A stretch of 64,000 nucleotides of DNA from positions 283,475 through 347,474 of the forward strand of contig JADKKQ010000004.1 in NCBI GenBank assembly GCA_016720425.1, read 5' to 3'. A program made the translations under genes and the position numbers. The DNA comes from Betaproteobacteria bacterium. Its GTDB lineage: Bacteria > Pseudomonadota > Gammaproteobacteria > Burkholderiales > Casimicrobiaceae. Positions 41,033-49,681 of the stretch are shown in pieces. The notes under the pieces are model-generated. The model was not told the origin of the DNA. It searched no databases and saw nothing but the letters and a program-made list of their open reading frames with translations. Positions within the stretch are counted from its first letter, which is position 1; each line of letters begins with the position of its first letter.

Positions 41033-41539
41033 TCATCCGGCCGGCGGCACGCGCATCGCGCGGGCCGTGCCGGTCTGCTTGACGCGAAACGCCGCCAGCT
41101 TCCTGGCGACCGCCGGGTCGGTGGCCGCGATCAGCGCCACGGCGAACAGCCCGGCGTTCGCCGCGCCGGCCTCGCCGATGGCGAAGGTGGCGACCGGGAT
41201 GCCCTTCGGCATCTGCACGATCGACAGCAGCGAGTCCTCGCCGCGCAGGTACTTCGACGGCACCGGAACGCCCAGCACCGGAACCGTGGTCTTGGCGGCC
41301 AGCATGCCGGGGAGGTGGGCGGCACCGCCGGCGCCGGCGATGATGCAGCGCAGGCCGCGCGGCAGCGCGTCCTCGGCGTATTCGAACATGTCGTCGGGCA
41401 TCCGGTGCGCGGAGACGACGCGGGTCTCGCAGACGATGCCGAAGGCGTCGAGTTGCGCGACCGCGTGACGCATCGTGTCCCAGTCGCTGTCGCTGCCCAT
41501 CACCACTCCCACGAGCGGTGCACTCTTGCGTTGCGCCAT
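41033..41539 (-). CDS. purE: N5-carboxyaminoimidazole ribonucleotide mutase
   Basis: 168 residues. It moves the carboxyl group of N5-CAIR to give CAIR. Signatures VGVVMGSDSDWDTM, VVSAHRMPDDM with the catalytic His, and AGAGGAAHLPGMLAAKT. Start ATG 41539 is preceded by a ggggagaag ribosome site. First gene of purEK; the promoter should lie in 41540-41650. Confidence 0.97.
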   Translation of the reverse strand: MAQRKSAPLVGVVMGSDSDWDTMRHAVAQLDAFGIVCETRVVSAHRMPDDMFEYAEDALPRGLRCIIAGAGGAAHLPGMLAAKTTVPVLGVPVPSKYLRGEDSLLSIVQMPKGIPVATFAIGEAGAANAGLFAVALIAATDPAVARKLAAFRVKQTGTARAMRVPPAG

Positions 41540-41857
41540 CGGCTTCTCCCCGCGATGCTCTTCGCTGCCGGCGTCGTCGGCTCCCGCGCTGCGCGTCTCG
41601 CGTCCGCGCACGGACCTTCTTTTTCGCCCGTCGATTTTAGCATTCGCGCTCGCCGCCTGCGCGAACCGGGGGCGCTCGCCGGCGGTCACATCACGAGCGA
41701 GACTTCCCGGCCAATCGCCGGCGGTCAGAATGATGCAGGTTCGCGCCGGTCGTTGTCGCCATGGGATCTTCTGGCCATTGACCAGGCAACCGACGATCCC
41801 ACGACGACGCCGGGCTTTCAGCCAACTCACCTCAACCGCACAGCGTTGATCTGCCAG
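41540..41857. other. Gap between purE and the IS4 element; holds 13-bp direct repeats
   Basis: About 320 bases without a convincing gene. The part nearest purE should contain its promoter. Further right are two copies of tcgccggcggtca at 41676-41688 and 41715-41727 (39-base spacing), which resemble the gcggtca-containing repeated ends of the IS21-type element at 46690-49378. It may hold a solo end of a related element (inference). Confidence 0.4.
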
Positions 41858-43176
41858 TAGTGTCCCAACGTTCTGAGGGCGCCCGCCTGTAAGCAGATGA
41901 ACGAAAAGCGCTTTTTCATGGTTTTGCCTGTCACCGACTTGAACTGTTGCGGCAAGGTTTGCGACCCTGCGATGAGGTCCATCGCGGGAGCAAATAATGT
42001 ATGCGGGCAAGCTGGTGTTTGCGCAAGTCATGGAGCATCTGCCGCTCCACACCTTCCGCCGTATCGTGACCCGCTACGCCGGCGAACGGAAGGTCAAGTC
42101 GTTCTCCTGCCTGGATCAATTCCTGTGCATGGCCTTCGCGCAACTGACCTTTCGGGAGAGTCTGCGCGATATCGAAGCCTGTCTCCGGGCGCAGCGCTCC
42201 AAGCTGTATCACCTCGGGATGCGCGCGACGGTGGCGCGCAATACGCTGGCCAATGCCAACGCCGTGCGCGACTGGCGCATCTACGCCGACTTCGCACAAA
42301 GCTTGATCGGCATCGCGCGGCCGCTGTATGTGGACGAACCGTTCGGCGTCGATTTGAAGGAGTCGGTCTACGCCTTGGATACGACCACCATCGACCTGTG
42401 CCTCTCGGTGTTTCCATGGGCGCCGTTCCGCTCGACCAAGGCGGCGGTCAAGCTGCACACCTTGCTCGACCTGCGCGGCAATATCCCCACGTTCATCCAT
42501 ATCAGCGACGGGAAGATGCACGAGGTCAACGTCCTCGATCAGTTGTTGCCCGAGCCGGGTGCGTTCTACATCATGGATCGCGGGTTCCTCGACTTCGAGC
42601 GCCTCTACCGCTTCCACGAGGCTGGCAGCTTTTTCGTCACCCGCGGCAAGTCCAACCTCAAGGCCAAACGGCGTTACTCGCATCCGGTCGACCGCGCCAC
42701 CGGTCTGATCTGCGACCAGACCGTCATGCTGACCGGCTTCTATTCGCGCCAAGGCTTCGAAGCGCCGTTGCGGCGAATTCGCTTCAAGGACCCCGAAACC
42801 GCCAAGACGCTGGTCTTCTTGACCAACAACTTCGCCCTGCCCGCGTTCACCATCACCGAACTCTATCGGTGTCGCTGGCAGGTCGAACTGTTCTTCAAGT
42901 GGATCAAGCAGCATCTGCGGATCAAAGCCTTCTTCGGCACCTCGGAAAACGCGGTCAAGTCTCAGCTCTGGATCGCGGTGTCCGTTTATGTCCTGGTCGC
43001 GATTGTCAAAAAGCGGTTGCAGCTGTCAGCCAGCCTCTACGAAATCCTACAGATCTTGAGCCTGACCATGTTTGAGCGAATGCCGTTGGATCAACTACTT
43101 GCGCAAGCCGTGACCGACGACATCGGACGCGGTTCCGATAAACAGTTGATCCTGTTCGAATAACGTTGGGACACTA
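41858..43176 (+). mobile_element. IS4-family insertion sequence, apparently intact
   Basis: 1319 bases bounded by perfect 15-base inverted repeats: tagtgtcccaacgtt at 41858-41872 and its complement at 43162-43176. One transposase gene fills it. No certain target duplication is visible next to the ends, so the exact outer boundary may differ by a few bases. Confidence 0.9.
41997..43163 (+). CDS. IS4-family transposase
   Basis: 388 residues, full length. DDE transposase: first Asp in YALDTTTIDLCLSVFPW, second Asp in FYIMDRGFLDFERLY, and the IS4 Y(2)R(3)E(6)K signature in LYRCRWQVELFFKWIKQH. The N-terminal domain (MYAGKLVFAQVMEHLPLHTF) matches the DUF4372-type head of this group. The stop lies inside the right inverted repeat. 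Its intact state contrasts with the decayed genes around it, so the element is either young or well supported by reads. Confidence 0.95.
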   Translation: MYAGKLVFAQVMEHLPLHTFRRIVTRYAGERKVKSFSCLDQFLCMAFAQLTFRESLRDIEACLRAQRSKLYHLGMRATVARNTLANANAVRDWRIYADFAQSLIGIARPLYVDEPFGVDLKESVYALDTTTIDLCLSVFPWAPFRSTKAAVKLHTLLDLRGNIPTFIHISDGKMHEVNVLDQLLPEPGAFYIMDRGFLDFERLYRFHEAGSFFVTRGKSNLKAKRRYSHPVDRATGLICDQTVMLTGFYSRQGFEAPLRRIRFKDPETAKTLVFLTNNFALPAFTITELYRCRWQVELFFKWIKQHLRIKAFFGTSENAVKSQLWIAVSVYVLVAIVKKRLQLSASLYEILQILSLTMFERMPLDQLLAQAVTDDIGRGSDKQLILFE

Positions 43177-43283
43177 GATGCAACACGAAAGCTAACACTG
43201 GCCTTTCCGTGCACGCCTGCAGATTTCCTAAATGGTACGACGCCACACGTGGCGAACCGCCGTCGGGGTCGCAGGGGCAACCA

Positions 43284-43637
43284 ATGGAGCGTGGCGTCAG
43301 CGACTTTCCGTTGGCGAAGGGTTTTGCCGAGCAGGTCCGGCGGCGGGGGGATCTGGCTGGGCGCGCGGGGCTGTCGGTCGCCTCCCCGGAAATTGTGGCC
43401 GCGTTTCAGATCAAGGGGGCCGAGAACGTTGGTTGGTGGGACCGGCGGCTGCGCAATCCCGGAAGATACGGTCTGAAAATCGCCCGCGCTGCACTGGGGG
43501 CGGCGAAACTCCCGTCGCGTTGGTACCCGGAAGTTGTTGCTGCATGGCTCATCGAAGAGGGCCACATGGAACGCGACGACGTCGTGCGCGCCATGAAGCG
43601 AAGCTTCCCGGAAATCGACACTGACCTCCTCCATTGA
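43284..43637 (+). CDS. Hypothetical protein, possibly phage-related
   Basis: 117 residues from ATG 43284 (the frame is open to 43209). Not recognised. The sequence is protein-like and mostly helical (FAEQVRRRGDLAGRAGL, WYPEVVAAWLIEEGHMERDDVV) with a Trp-rich centre (NVGWWDRRL). It ends directly at a cluster of palindromes and precedes the alpA remnant, so it may belong to the same integrated element. It is one of few non-IS genes here without a visible frameshift. Confidence 0.5.
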   Translation: MERGVSDFPLAKGFAEQVRRRGDLAGRAGLSVASPEIVAAFQIKGAENVGWWDRRLRNPGRYGLKIARAALGAAKLPSRWYPEVVAAWLIEEGHMERDDVVRAMKRSFPEIDTDLLH

Positions 43638-43746
43638 GCTAATGCCGCGCTAATGCCGCAGATTATCTGCGGCATTAGGCACATGGAAGCCTGCGGCTTC
43701 CCTCGTACGCTTCTGCTTGCCTCCTCTGCGGCATTAGCGCGGCAGC
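43638..43746. repeat. Nested palindromes upstream of alpA: possible recombination site
   Basis: A 109-base structured block. (a) ctaatgccgcaga (43650-43662) and its perfect complement (43666-43678) form a 13-bp hairpin with loop tta. (b) tgccgcgctaatgccgcaga (43643-43662) recurs as a perfect 20-base inverted copy at 43725-43744. (c) Between them ggaagcc-tgc-ggcttcc (43685-43701) is a 7-bp hairpin. The taatgccgc motif also repeats directly at 43640 and 43651. It could be a tyrosine-recombinase attachment site, a transcription terminator or a structured RNA; the sequence does not decide. Confidence 0.6.
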
Positions 43747-43775
43747 TTTGCTTCGTCTGCGCAAACATCTGCGCG

Positions 43776-44031
43776 ATGGAGACCGCTCATGACAGACAAG
43801 CAGTATTCCCCGCTGGCAGGCACCGCCGGCTCCTTCGCCTCGCCGAAGTCAAACATCACGTCGGCCTCGGCCGGAGTGCGATCTACGACCAGATCAAACA
43901 CGGTCAAATTTCCGCCGCCCGTGCATCTCGGCCCCCGAGCGGTAGCGTGGCCATCTGATGACATCGCCGCATGGATCGACGCGCGCGTCCAGTCGTGCCG
44001 GGGCATCGTTCGCGTGGGGAGCAAGGCATGA
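43776..44031 (+). pseudogene. alpA: AlpA-like prophage regulator, frameshifted
   Basis: A small helix-turn-helix regulator of the AlpA (CP4-57) type, which controls excision or satellite-phage genes. The first frame gives METAHDRQ ... RRLLRLAEVKHHVGLGRSAIYDQIKHGQ. One extra A in the AAA run near 43906-43908 shifts the frame, after which FPPPVHLGPRAVAWPSDDIA and AWIDARVQSC follow in the next frame. Together they make a normal AlpA of about 85 residues. It lies just before a P4-type primase gene, the usual neighbour in satellite elements. Confidence 0.8.
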
Positions 44032-44182
44032 ACACTGCGGCCGGCACGAACTTACAGACACCGGCGTAGGCGCGCGCCGGACCGGAGCAAATTCCGCGGC
44101 GGGACCGGTGGGGGCATCACCGAATATGCGGGATGGCGAGCCCACGCCGAGATCGACCCCTGCAGTTGGCCCCCATCCGGAC

Positions 44183-46430
44183 ATGCTCAGCGCCGCGCTC
44201 GGCTACGCATCACGAGGCATGGCCATCTTCCCTGTGCACGAGCCGCTGCCCGACGGATCGTGCAGCTGTCGAAAAGCGGACTGCTCAAAACCCGGGAAAC
44301 ACCCAAGAACGAGAAACGGCTTGAAAGCGGCAACCACCAGCGAGGAGCAGATCCGCCGCTGGTGGCAGACCGCACCGAGCGCCAACATCGGACTTCCATG
44401 CGGCGCAGTGAACAGCGTCGTCGTGCTTGACGTCGACGGCGCCGCCGGCGTGGAATCGCTGCAACGACTCACCGACCAGAACGGCCCGCTGCCAGCAACC
44501 CGAAAAGATCGTGACCGGGAAGGGCTACCAGCTCTATTTCCAGTACCCAGGAGTCAAGATCAAAACCGTGGCGCCGATCAACCGAGACTTTCCGGGATTG
44601 GATTGCCGGGGCGACGGCGGCTATGTCGTCGCGCCACCGAGCCTGCACTGCACGGGCGGCTCACACCGTCGACCGGCAGTCCCCGGCGCAGATCGCCGAG
44701 GCGCCGCCGTGGCTGGTCGAATTCATCAACGGTCGCCCGCCGGGAGCCCGGTGCTGGAGTCACCGTCGCTGCGAACGACGAGCACTATGGCGAGGGCACG
44801 CAACAGCATGTTGGCCAGTCGGGCGGGGTCGATGCGCAGGTGCGGCATGACGCGGAAGCGATCGAGGCGGCGTTGCTGATGGCCAACCAGCAGCGGAGTG
44901 CAATCCGCCGCTGGCGGAGGATGAAGTGTGCGATATCGCGCGCAGCATCTCCAGGTACGCGCCGGGTGCACCGCACGACGTCGTTCGCACTCTGACCGAT
45001 GCTGGCAACGCGGACCGGTTCGCGCAGCAGTGGGGCACCGAGGTGCGCTACGTTCCCGAATTGGGGAAGTGGCTGACTTGGTTCGGTACGCACTGGCAGG
45101 TTGACGCCGTTGGCGCGGTGATGGAGATGGCCAAGCAGACTGCGTTCAGGATCTACGAAGAGGGCACACAAATGGCCGACAGCCACTACAGGGATCGGAT
45201 CGCGCGCCACTGAAACTGAGCATGCAGGCACCGCGACTCAAGGCGATGCTCGATCTGGCCAAGACCATTCCCGCACTCGTCGTTCCGGTCACAGGCTCGA
45301 CGCCCGGCTGGTTGCTGGCCGTGGCGAACGGGACGTGGACTTGCGAACCGGGGCGCTGATGCCGGCGCAGCGGGGACTACATCACCAGGTAAGCGGCGTT
45401 GTCTTTGATGCGACAGCAGAGTGCCCGGCGTTCATGACGTTCCTGCACGAAATCACCGGCGGCAATCAAGACTTGGTCGATTACCTCCAGCGCGCCGTCG
45501 GCTACATGCTCACGGGCCAGACGACGGAGCACTGCCTGTTCTACCTTTACGGAACCGGCGCGAACGGAAAGAGCACTTTCCTAAATGTCTGCAAGGGGTT
45601 ACTGGGCAGCGAACTCTGCCGTCAGACCGCGGTCGAGACGATCATGGTGCGGGGCCAAATGAGCGCAACACCCGAACTTGCGGCGCTGAAAGGCGCGCGC
45701 ACAGTGATGACGACCGAGGTCGACGAAGGAAGCTTTTGAGTGAATCGCTGATCAAGCTCGTGACCGGCGGCGACCCGATCGCGGCACGCAGTCTACGCGG
45801 AACCCATAGAGTTCGTGCCATGTTTCAAGCTATTCGTTGCCGGCAATCACAAGGTCGTCATTCGCGGTACTGACGAGGGCATCTGGCGCCGGATTCACTT
45901 GGTGCCGTTTGAGGTCACGATCGCGCAAGAGGCCCGGGATCCGAATCTCTTCGACAAGCTGAAGGCCGAACTGCCCGGTATTCCTGAACTGGGCCATCGC
46001 TGGCCGCCGCGATTGGCAGGCGCACGGTCTCTGCCCGCCGGCCGCGGTGACAGTGCGGTCGCCGACTACCGGCAGAGATGGACCTGTTGGGGCTGTGGCT
46101 GGCCGACTGCTGTATCGTCGACCCTGCCCTGACGATCGCAAGTACGGCGGCGTACTGGGATTATCGGTGTGGGCGGTCGCGTCCGGCCTCCAGGCCGTGG
46201 AGCCGCATCGCTTTCGGTCGTGCACTCAGAACGCGGTTCAAGCGCGGTCGTGAGGGGGATGGATTCTTCTATACCGGGCCGCCGCGGAAGAGGGCTGTAC
46301 CGTCAATTCAGAAGGCACGGGTGCCGGGGGGGTGGGTGGAGGTACCGGAGTAGAGGGTTTGGGCCCAGTTCCTTGCCCTGTTCTGTGTTCATGAGGATAG
46401 TTTTTGGAAAAGGCCTTCAAACCCCAACAT
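44183..46430 (+). pseudogene. P4-type primase-polymerase/helicase, multiply frameshifted
   Basis: Remnant of a phage/plasmid replication protein. Domains in order across several frames: prim-pol domain (MLSAALGYASRGMAIFPVH; CSKPGKHPR; VVVLDVDG; then GYQLYFQYPG and DFPGLDCRGDGGYVVAPPS); PriCT linker (NSMLASRAGSMRRCGM; AIEAALLMANQQR; CDIARSISRYAPG); D5-type N-domain; and an SF3/P4 helicase with Walker A GTGANGKSTF (about 45550) and TTEVDEGSF, FVAGNHKVVIRGTDEGIWRR. A degenerate C-terminal HTH region follows. At least six frame changes are needed, so no functional protein is made. With alpA it marks a decayed satellite-phage or plasmid-like element. Confidence 0.85.
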
Positions 46431-46689
46431 AGGCTACATCGGCGGCACCGATGGCCCGCCGCCGGCGGCCAGCGCAGAGGAGGCCGCGGCCCGCCGTCCG
46501 CCGTCCCCGCCGTTCGCCGCGTCGTCCCGCGGCCCCAGTGCTCAGTACTGCGGGCGCGAGCGCGGGTCGGTTTTTAATGGCAGGTGGGGGGGGTGGATGA
46601 TCGTACGGAAACGGCGGGCGGTCGCAACCCCCGCGCCCGCGCGACGCTCGTCGAGTTCCGCACCGCAGGGCGGCCGCCGGCGGTGCGCT
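46431..46689. other. GC-rich region left of the IS21 element, nothing recognised
   Basis: About 260 bases of low-complexity GC-rich DNA (repeated gcccgccg patterns) between the primase remnant and the IS21 left end. No gene or structured element could be supported. Confidence 0.3.
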
Positions 46690-46812
46690 TGCGTATTCCG
46701 GCGAAGTTGACCGCTGAATCCGACGATGATGACCGCGTGGGGAGCCGCGGTGCGTGGTGTTCAGATTCTAGCTTGGTTGGTCATCATGGGGGTTGATTTT
46801 GGGGTCGGCGGA

Positions 46813-47562
46813 TCACTTCCTGGTGGCCGGTGTGGCGGCCTTCTTGCGTAGCGAATCGCCCTTGAGCGGGAGACGGTGACTGCTATGCACGATGCGGTCG
46901 AGGATGGCGTCGGCGAGGGTGGGATCGTTGAGGTAGGCGTACCAATGTTCGACCGGCAGCTGGCTGGTGATCAGGGTCGCTTTGCCGGTGGTGCGGTCAT
47001 CGAGCAGTTCGAGCAGATCGGTGCGTTCGGGTTGGCCGATGGGTGCGAGGCCCCAGTCGTCGAGGATCAGCAGATCGGTGCGGGCGAGTTGCTGCAGGCG
47101 GCGGCTGAAGCTGCCGTCGCCATGGGCGATGCGCAGTTCTTCGAGCAGGCGGCTGAAGCGGGTATAGAGAACGGCAAAGCCGTGGCGACACGCGGCCTGG
47201 CCCAGCGCGCAGGCAAGCCAGGTCTTGCCGAGACCGGTGGCGCCGGTGATGAGGATGCTGTGACCGCTGCGGATCCAATCGGCGCCGGCGAGACTGGCAA
47301 GCTGGCGCGGATCGAGGCCGCGGGCGCTGCGGGTGTCGAGATTCTCGATGCAGGCGTCGGGATACTTGAGTTTGGCCTGTTTGAGCAGACGTTCGAGGCG
47401 CCGGGTGTCGCGCCAGGCGAGTTCGCGATCGACCAGCAGGCCGAAGCGATCTTCGAAGGCGAGGCCGGTGGCCAACGGCTGGGTGAGTTGTTCCTCGAAG
47501 GCGCGGGCCATGCCGTCGAGGCGCAGGGTGCGCAGGTGGGTCACGGTCTGTTGGGTCAGCAT
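46813..47562 (-). CDS. istB: IS21-family helper ATPase
   Basis: 249 residues, full length. AAA+ ATPase that helps the IstA transposase and selects targets. Walker A GATGLGKTWLACALG, Walker B LLILDDWGLAP, and sensor region LITSQLPVEHWY. N-terminal helical region MLTQQTVTHLRTLRLDGMA is typical. It lies 21 bases downstream of istA, likely translated from the same transcript. Confidence 0.96.
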   Translation of the reverse strand: MLTQQTVTHLRTLRLDGMARAFEEQLTQPLATGLAFEDRFGLLVDRELAWRDTRRLERLLKQAKLKYPDACIENLDTRSARGLDPRQLASLAGADWIRSGHSILITGATGLGKTWLACALGQAACRHGFAVLYTRFSRLLEELRIAHGDGSFSRRLQQLARTDLLILDDWGLAPIGQPERTDLLELLDDRTTGKATLITSQLPVEHWYAYLNDPTLADAILDRIVHSSHRLPLKGDSLRKKAATPATRK

Positions 47563-47583
47563 CGGATGATTTCCTTCAGTGGG

Positions 47584-49146
47584 TCAGTGGTAGTACTCGG
47601 GGCCCCGCACATTGGCGTGCGCGGGGAGGACGGTGTCGTCGAACAGGGTGGCGGTGGTGGGCTGGCGGTCGAGTCCGGCGGCGAGGATGGAGGCGACCGA
47701 CTTGCGGGTCTTGGCGCCGAGGGCAAGGGCGCGGACGCAGCCGGCCTCGAGCCGGGCGTCGCCGTACTTGCGGGCCAAGGCGAGCAAGCCGAGGCAGGCC
47801 CGGTAGCCTTGCTCGGGGTGCGGTTTGGACTCCAGCAGGTGCGCGACCAGGTGTCCGGTCGCGACGCCGATGGTGCCGGCCCAATGCAGCAGCCGGGCCG
47901 GCGTCCACTCCCGATGCGCGCGGTGCGCTGCCGGCATGTGCTCGGCGACCGTGGTGTAGCCGCCGCGCCGATGCGAACGGGCGTGGCTGGCGACCCGTTG
48001 ATGGCGGAACAACACCTCGACCGCGGTGCGGGTGATCCGCAGTTCGACCTCCTGGCCGACCAGGGCATGCGGTACCGAGTAGTAGTGATGCGCGAACTCG
48101 ACGTGGTAATCGAGGCGGGAGACCCGCGCCCGCTTGAAATCGGCGTACTCGAACGCGGTGCCCGGCAGCGGTCGCAACGCCGGCCGGTCGAGCAGGTCGA
48201 ACCAGCTGCGACGGGAACCCTCGAGCTTCTGGAACGGCCGGTCGTTGAGTTCGCCGAGCAATTGCCGGATCGCGGTATTGAGTTCGACCAGGCTGTGGAA
48301 ACGCCAATGCCGCAGGCGGGCCAGAATCCAGCGTTCGACCAGCAGCACCGCGGCTTCGACCTTGGCCTTGTCCTGCGGTTTGCGCGGCCGTGCCGGCAGG
48401 ATGGCGCAGCCGTAATGCTCGGCCAGCGCTTCGTAGGTGCGATTGGCAATCGGTTCGTAGCGGTCCGGGTCGCGGATCAGGGCGCGAGGATTGTCGGGGA
48501 CCAGGAGCGCCGGCGCGCCACCGAAGAACGTCAGGGCGTTGACGTGGGCCGCGATCCAGTCGGCTTTGGACTCGGCCGCCGTGGCCTCGGCATACGTATA
48601 GTTCGACGCGCCCCACACCGCGACGAAGATGTGGGCGCGGGTGATCTCGCCACTGACCGGGTCGATCAGCGGGACGGTCGGCCCGGCGTAGTCGACGAAC
48701 AGTTTCTCGCCGGCAACGTGGATCTGCCGCATCGAACGACGCAGCAGCTGCCGAAACTCGCTGTAGAGTTCGCAGAAGCGCGACCGGCTATACGGAACAC
48801 CCTGGGCCGCGGTCCGATACTCCTCCCACAGCAACAGCAGCGTGACGCCTTTGCGCCGCAGCTCGCGATGGATCGCGCCGAAGTCGGGAACGGCAAACTG
48901 CGCGTAGACGTAGCGTGGCGGGTGCAACCGCGCGTTCAGCGCCGCATCATCGAGCGCCTGCGCTTCGCGGTGCGTCAGCCCTGCGACCGTGGCGGCGGCC
49001 AGGTAGTTCGCCACCGAGCCCTTGGCGATGCCCAGTGCGGCGGCAATCCGGGCGTTGGGCAACCCGCATTCGTGCTTGAGGCGGAGAACTTCTCGAATTC
49101 GTCGCATGGTAATCCGGTTGGCTGGCACCGCAGGCTCCCTGAGCAA
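47584..49146 (-). CDS. istA: IS21-family transposase
   Basis: 520 residues, full length. N-terminal helix-turn-helix (MRRIREVLRLKHECGLPNAR, IAAALGIAKGSVANYL), DDE core with Asp in KLFVDYAGPTVPL, second Asp in ALLVPDNPRALI and the Glu in KAKVEAAVLLVERW, and a C-terminal beta domain (FEYADFKRARVSRLDYHVEF). No frameshift. Start at ATG 49146; an internal ATG (MRRIREV, 49107) is also possible and closer to many family members. Confidence 0.95.
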   Translation of the reverse strand: MLREPAVPANRITMRRIREVLRLKHECGLPNARIAAALGIAKGSVANYLAAATVAGLTHREAQALDDAALNARLHPPRYVYAQFAVPDFGAIHRELRRKGVTLLLLWEEYRTAAQGVPYSRSRFCELYSEFRQLLRRSMRQIHVAGEKLFVDYAGPTVPLIDPVSGEITRAHIFVAVWGASNYTYAEATAAESKADWIAAHVNALTFFGGAPALLVPDNPRALIRDPDRYEPIANRTYEALAEHYGCAILPARPRKPQDKAKVEAAVLLVERWILARLRHWRFHSLVELNTAIRQLLGELNDRPFQKLEGSRRSWFDLLDRPALRPLPGTAFEYADFKRARVSRLDYHVEFAHHYYSVPHALVGQEVELRITRTAVEVLFRHQRVASHARSHRRGGYTTVAEHMPAAHRAHREWTPARLLHWAGTIGVATGHLVAHLLESKPHPEQGYRACLGLLALARKYGDARLEAGCVRALALGAKTRKSVASILAAGLDRQPTTATLFDDTVLPAHANVRGPEYYH

Positions 49147-49284
49147 AAGGGAGCGAGGGTACCCAGCCGCAGGTTCGAATTACCACGCACTGCAACGTCG
49201 CCACCGCGATCACCAGCCCGACATCCGGGCATCGTGACCGCCAATCCGACCGCCTTGACCGCGGTTTCCGACGTGGCCGCAAAA

Positions 49285-49373
49285 GCGGTCAGCATCCGTC
49301 GGATTCACCGGTCAACATCGTCGGATTCGGCGGTCATCATCCGTCGGAAACCGCGGTCACGTTCCGTCGGAAT
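49285..49373 (-). repeat. Tandem terminal repeats of the IS21 element (right end)
   Basis: Four imperfect copies of gcggtcannatccgtcggat starting at 49285, 49308, 49330 and 49353 (period 22-23 bases). Two related copies in the opposite orientation lie at the left end (46690-46735). Such multiple end repeats are the usual IstA binding sites in IS21 elements. Confidence 0.8.
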
Positions 49374-49378
49374 ACACA

Positions 49379-49681
49379 GTGCCTTGCTGCTCGGCCAATA
49401 TGGGGTCGATACGGCGGCCAGCCCCCTGGTCATCTATTCTCGTACGCAGCGGGCTCCCCGCCGGCGTGGCCAAGGAAGGGCCACCCAGGCCCGCCGGCTG
49501 CAGCCTGATGGCTGCAGGCCATCTTGAAATTGGAGGGGACCCTGAATTGCCAGATGACAATGAACGGAGAAGCGATTTCCATCCGCCTTGGCCGACGCAC
49601 ATCCAGGGATGGCTGGGCGCGCTAACGGTCTGCTTAGGGGGGTCGACAGATATAGCCCGGACAAGTCTTGGGGAGGCGGGT
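49379..49681. other. Gap right of the IS21 element, nothing recognised
   Basis: About 300 bases between the IS21 end and the oxidoreductase remnant. Short open frames exist on both strands but none resembles a known protein. A small dyad gcagcc-tgat-ggctgc occurs near 49500-49516. Confidence 0.3.

Larger units (their letters stand above)
46690..49378 (-). mobile_element. IS21-family insertion sequence, apparently intact
   Basis: About 2.69 kb. Left end tgcgtattccggcg (from 46690) and right end complement tgtgtattccgacg (to 49378) form imperfect inverted repeats beginning TG and ending CA, with further internal end repeats containing gaccgc and tccgacg. It carries istA and istB on the minus strand. 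No clear target duplication was found. It sits between the primase remnant and the decayed catabolic cluster. Confidence 0.88.

Noticed and set aside
41897..43075. Second long frame within the IS4 element
   Set aside because: It overlaps the transposase in another frame and lacks the DDE motifs and any recognisable domain; shadow.
49285..49373. Short regularly spaced repeats as a possible CRISPR
   Set aside because: Period of 22-23 bases leaves almost no spacer and the copies lie at an IS21 terminus, where such repeats are expected; no cas genes.
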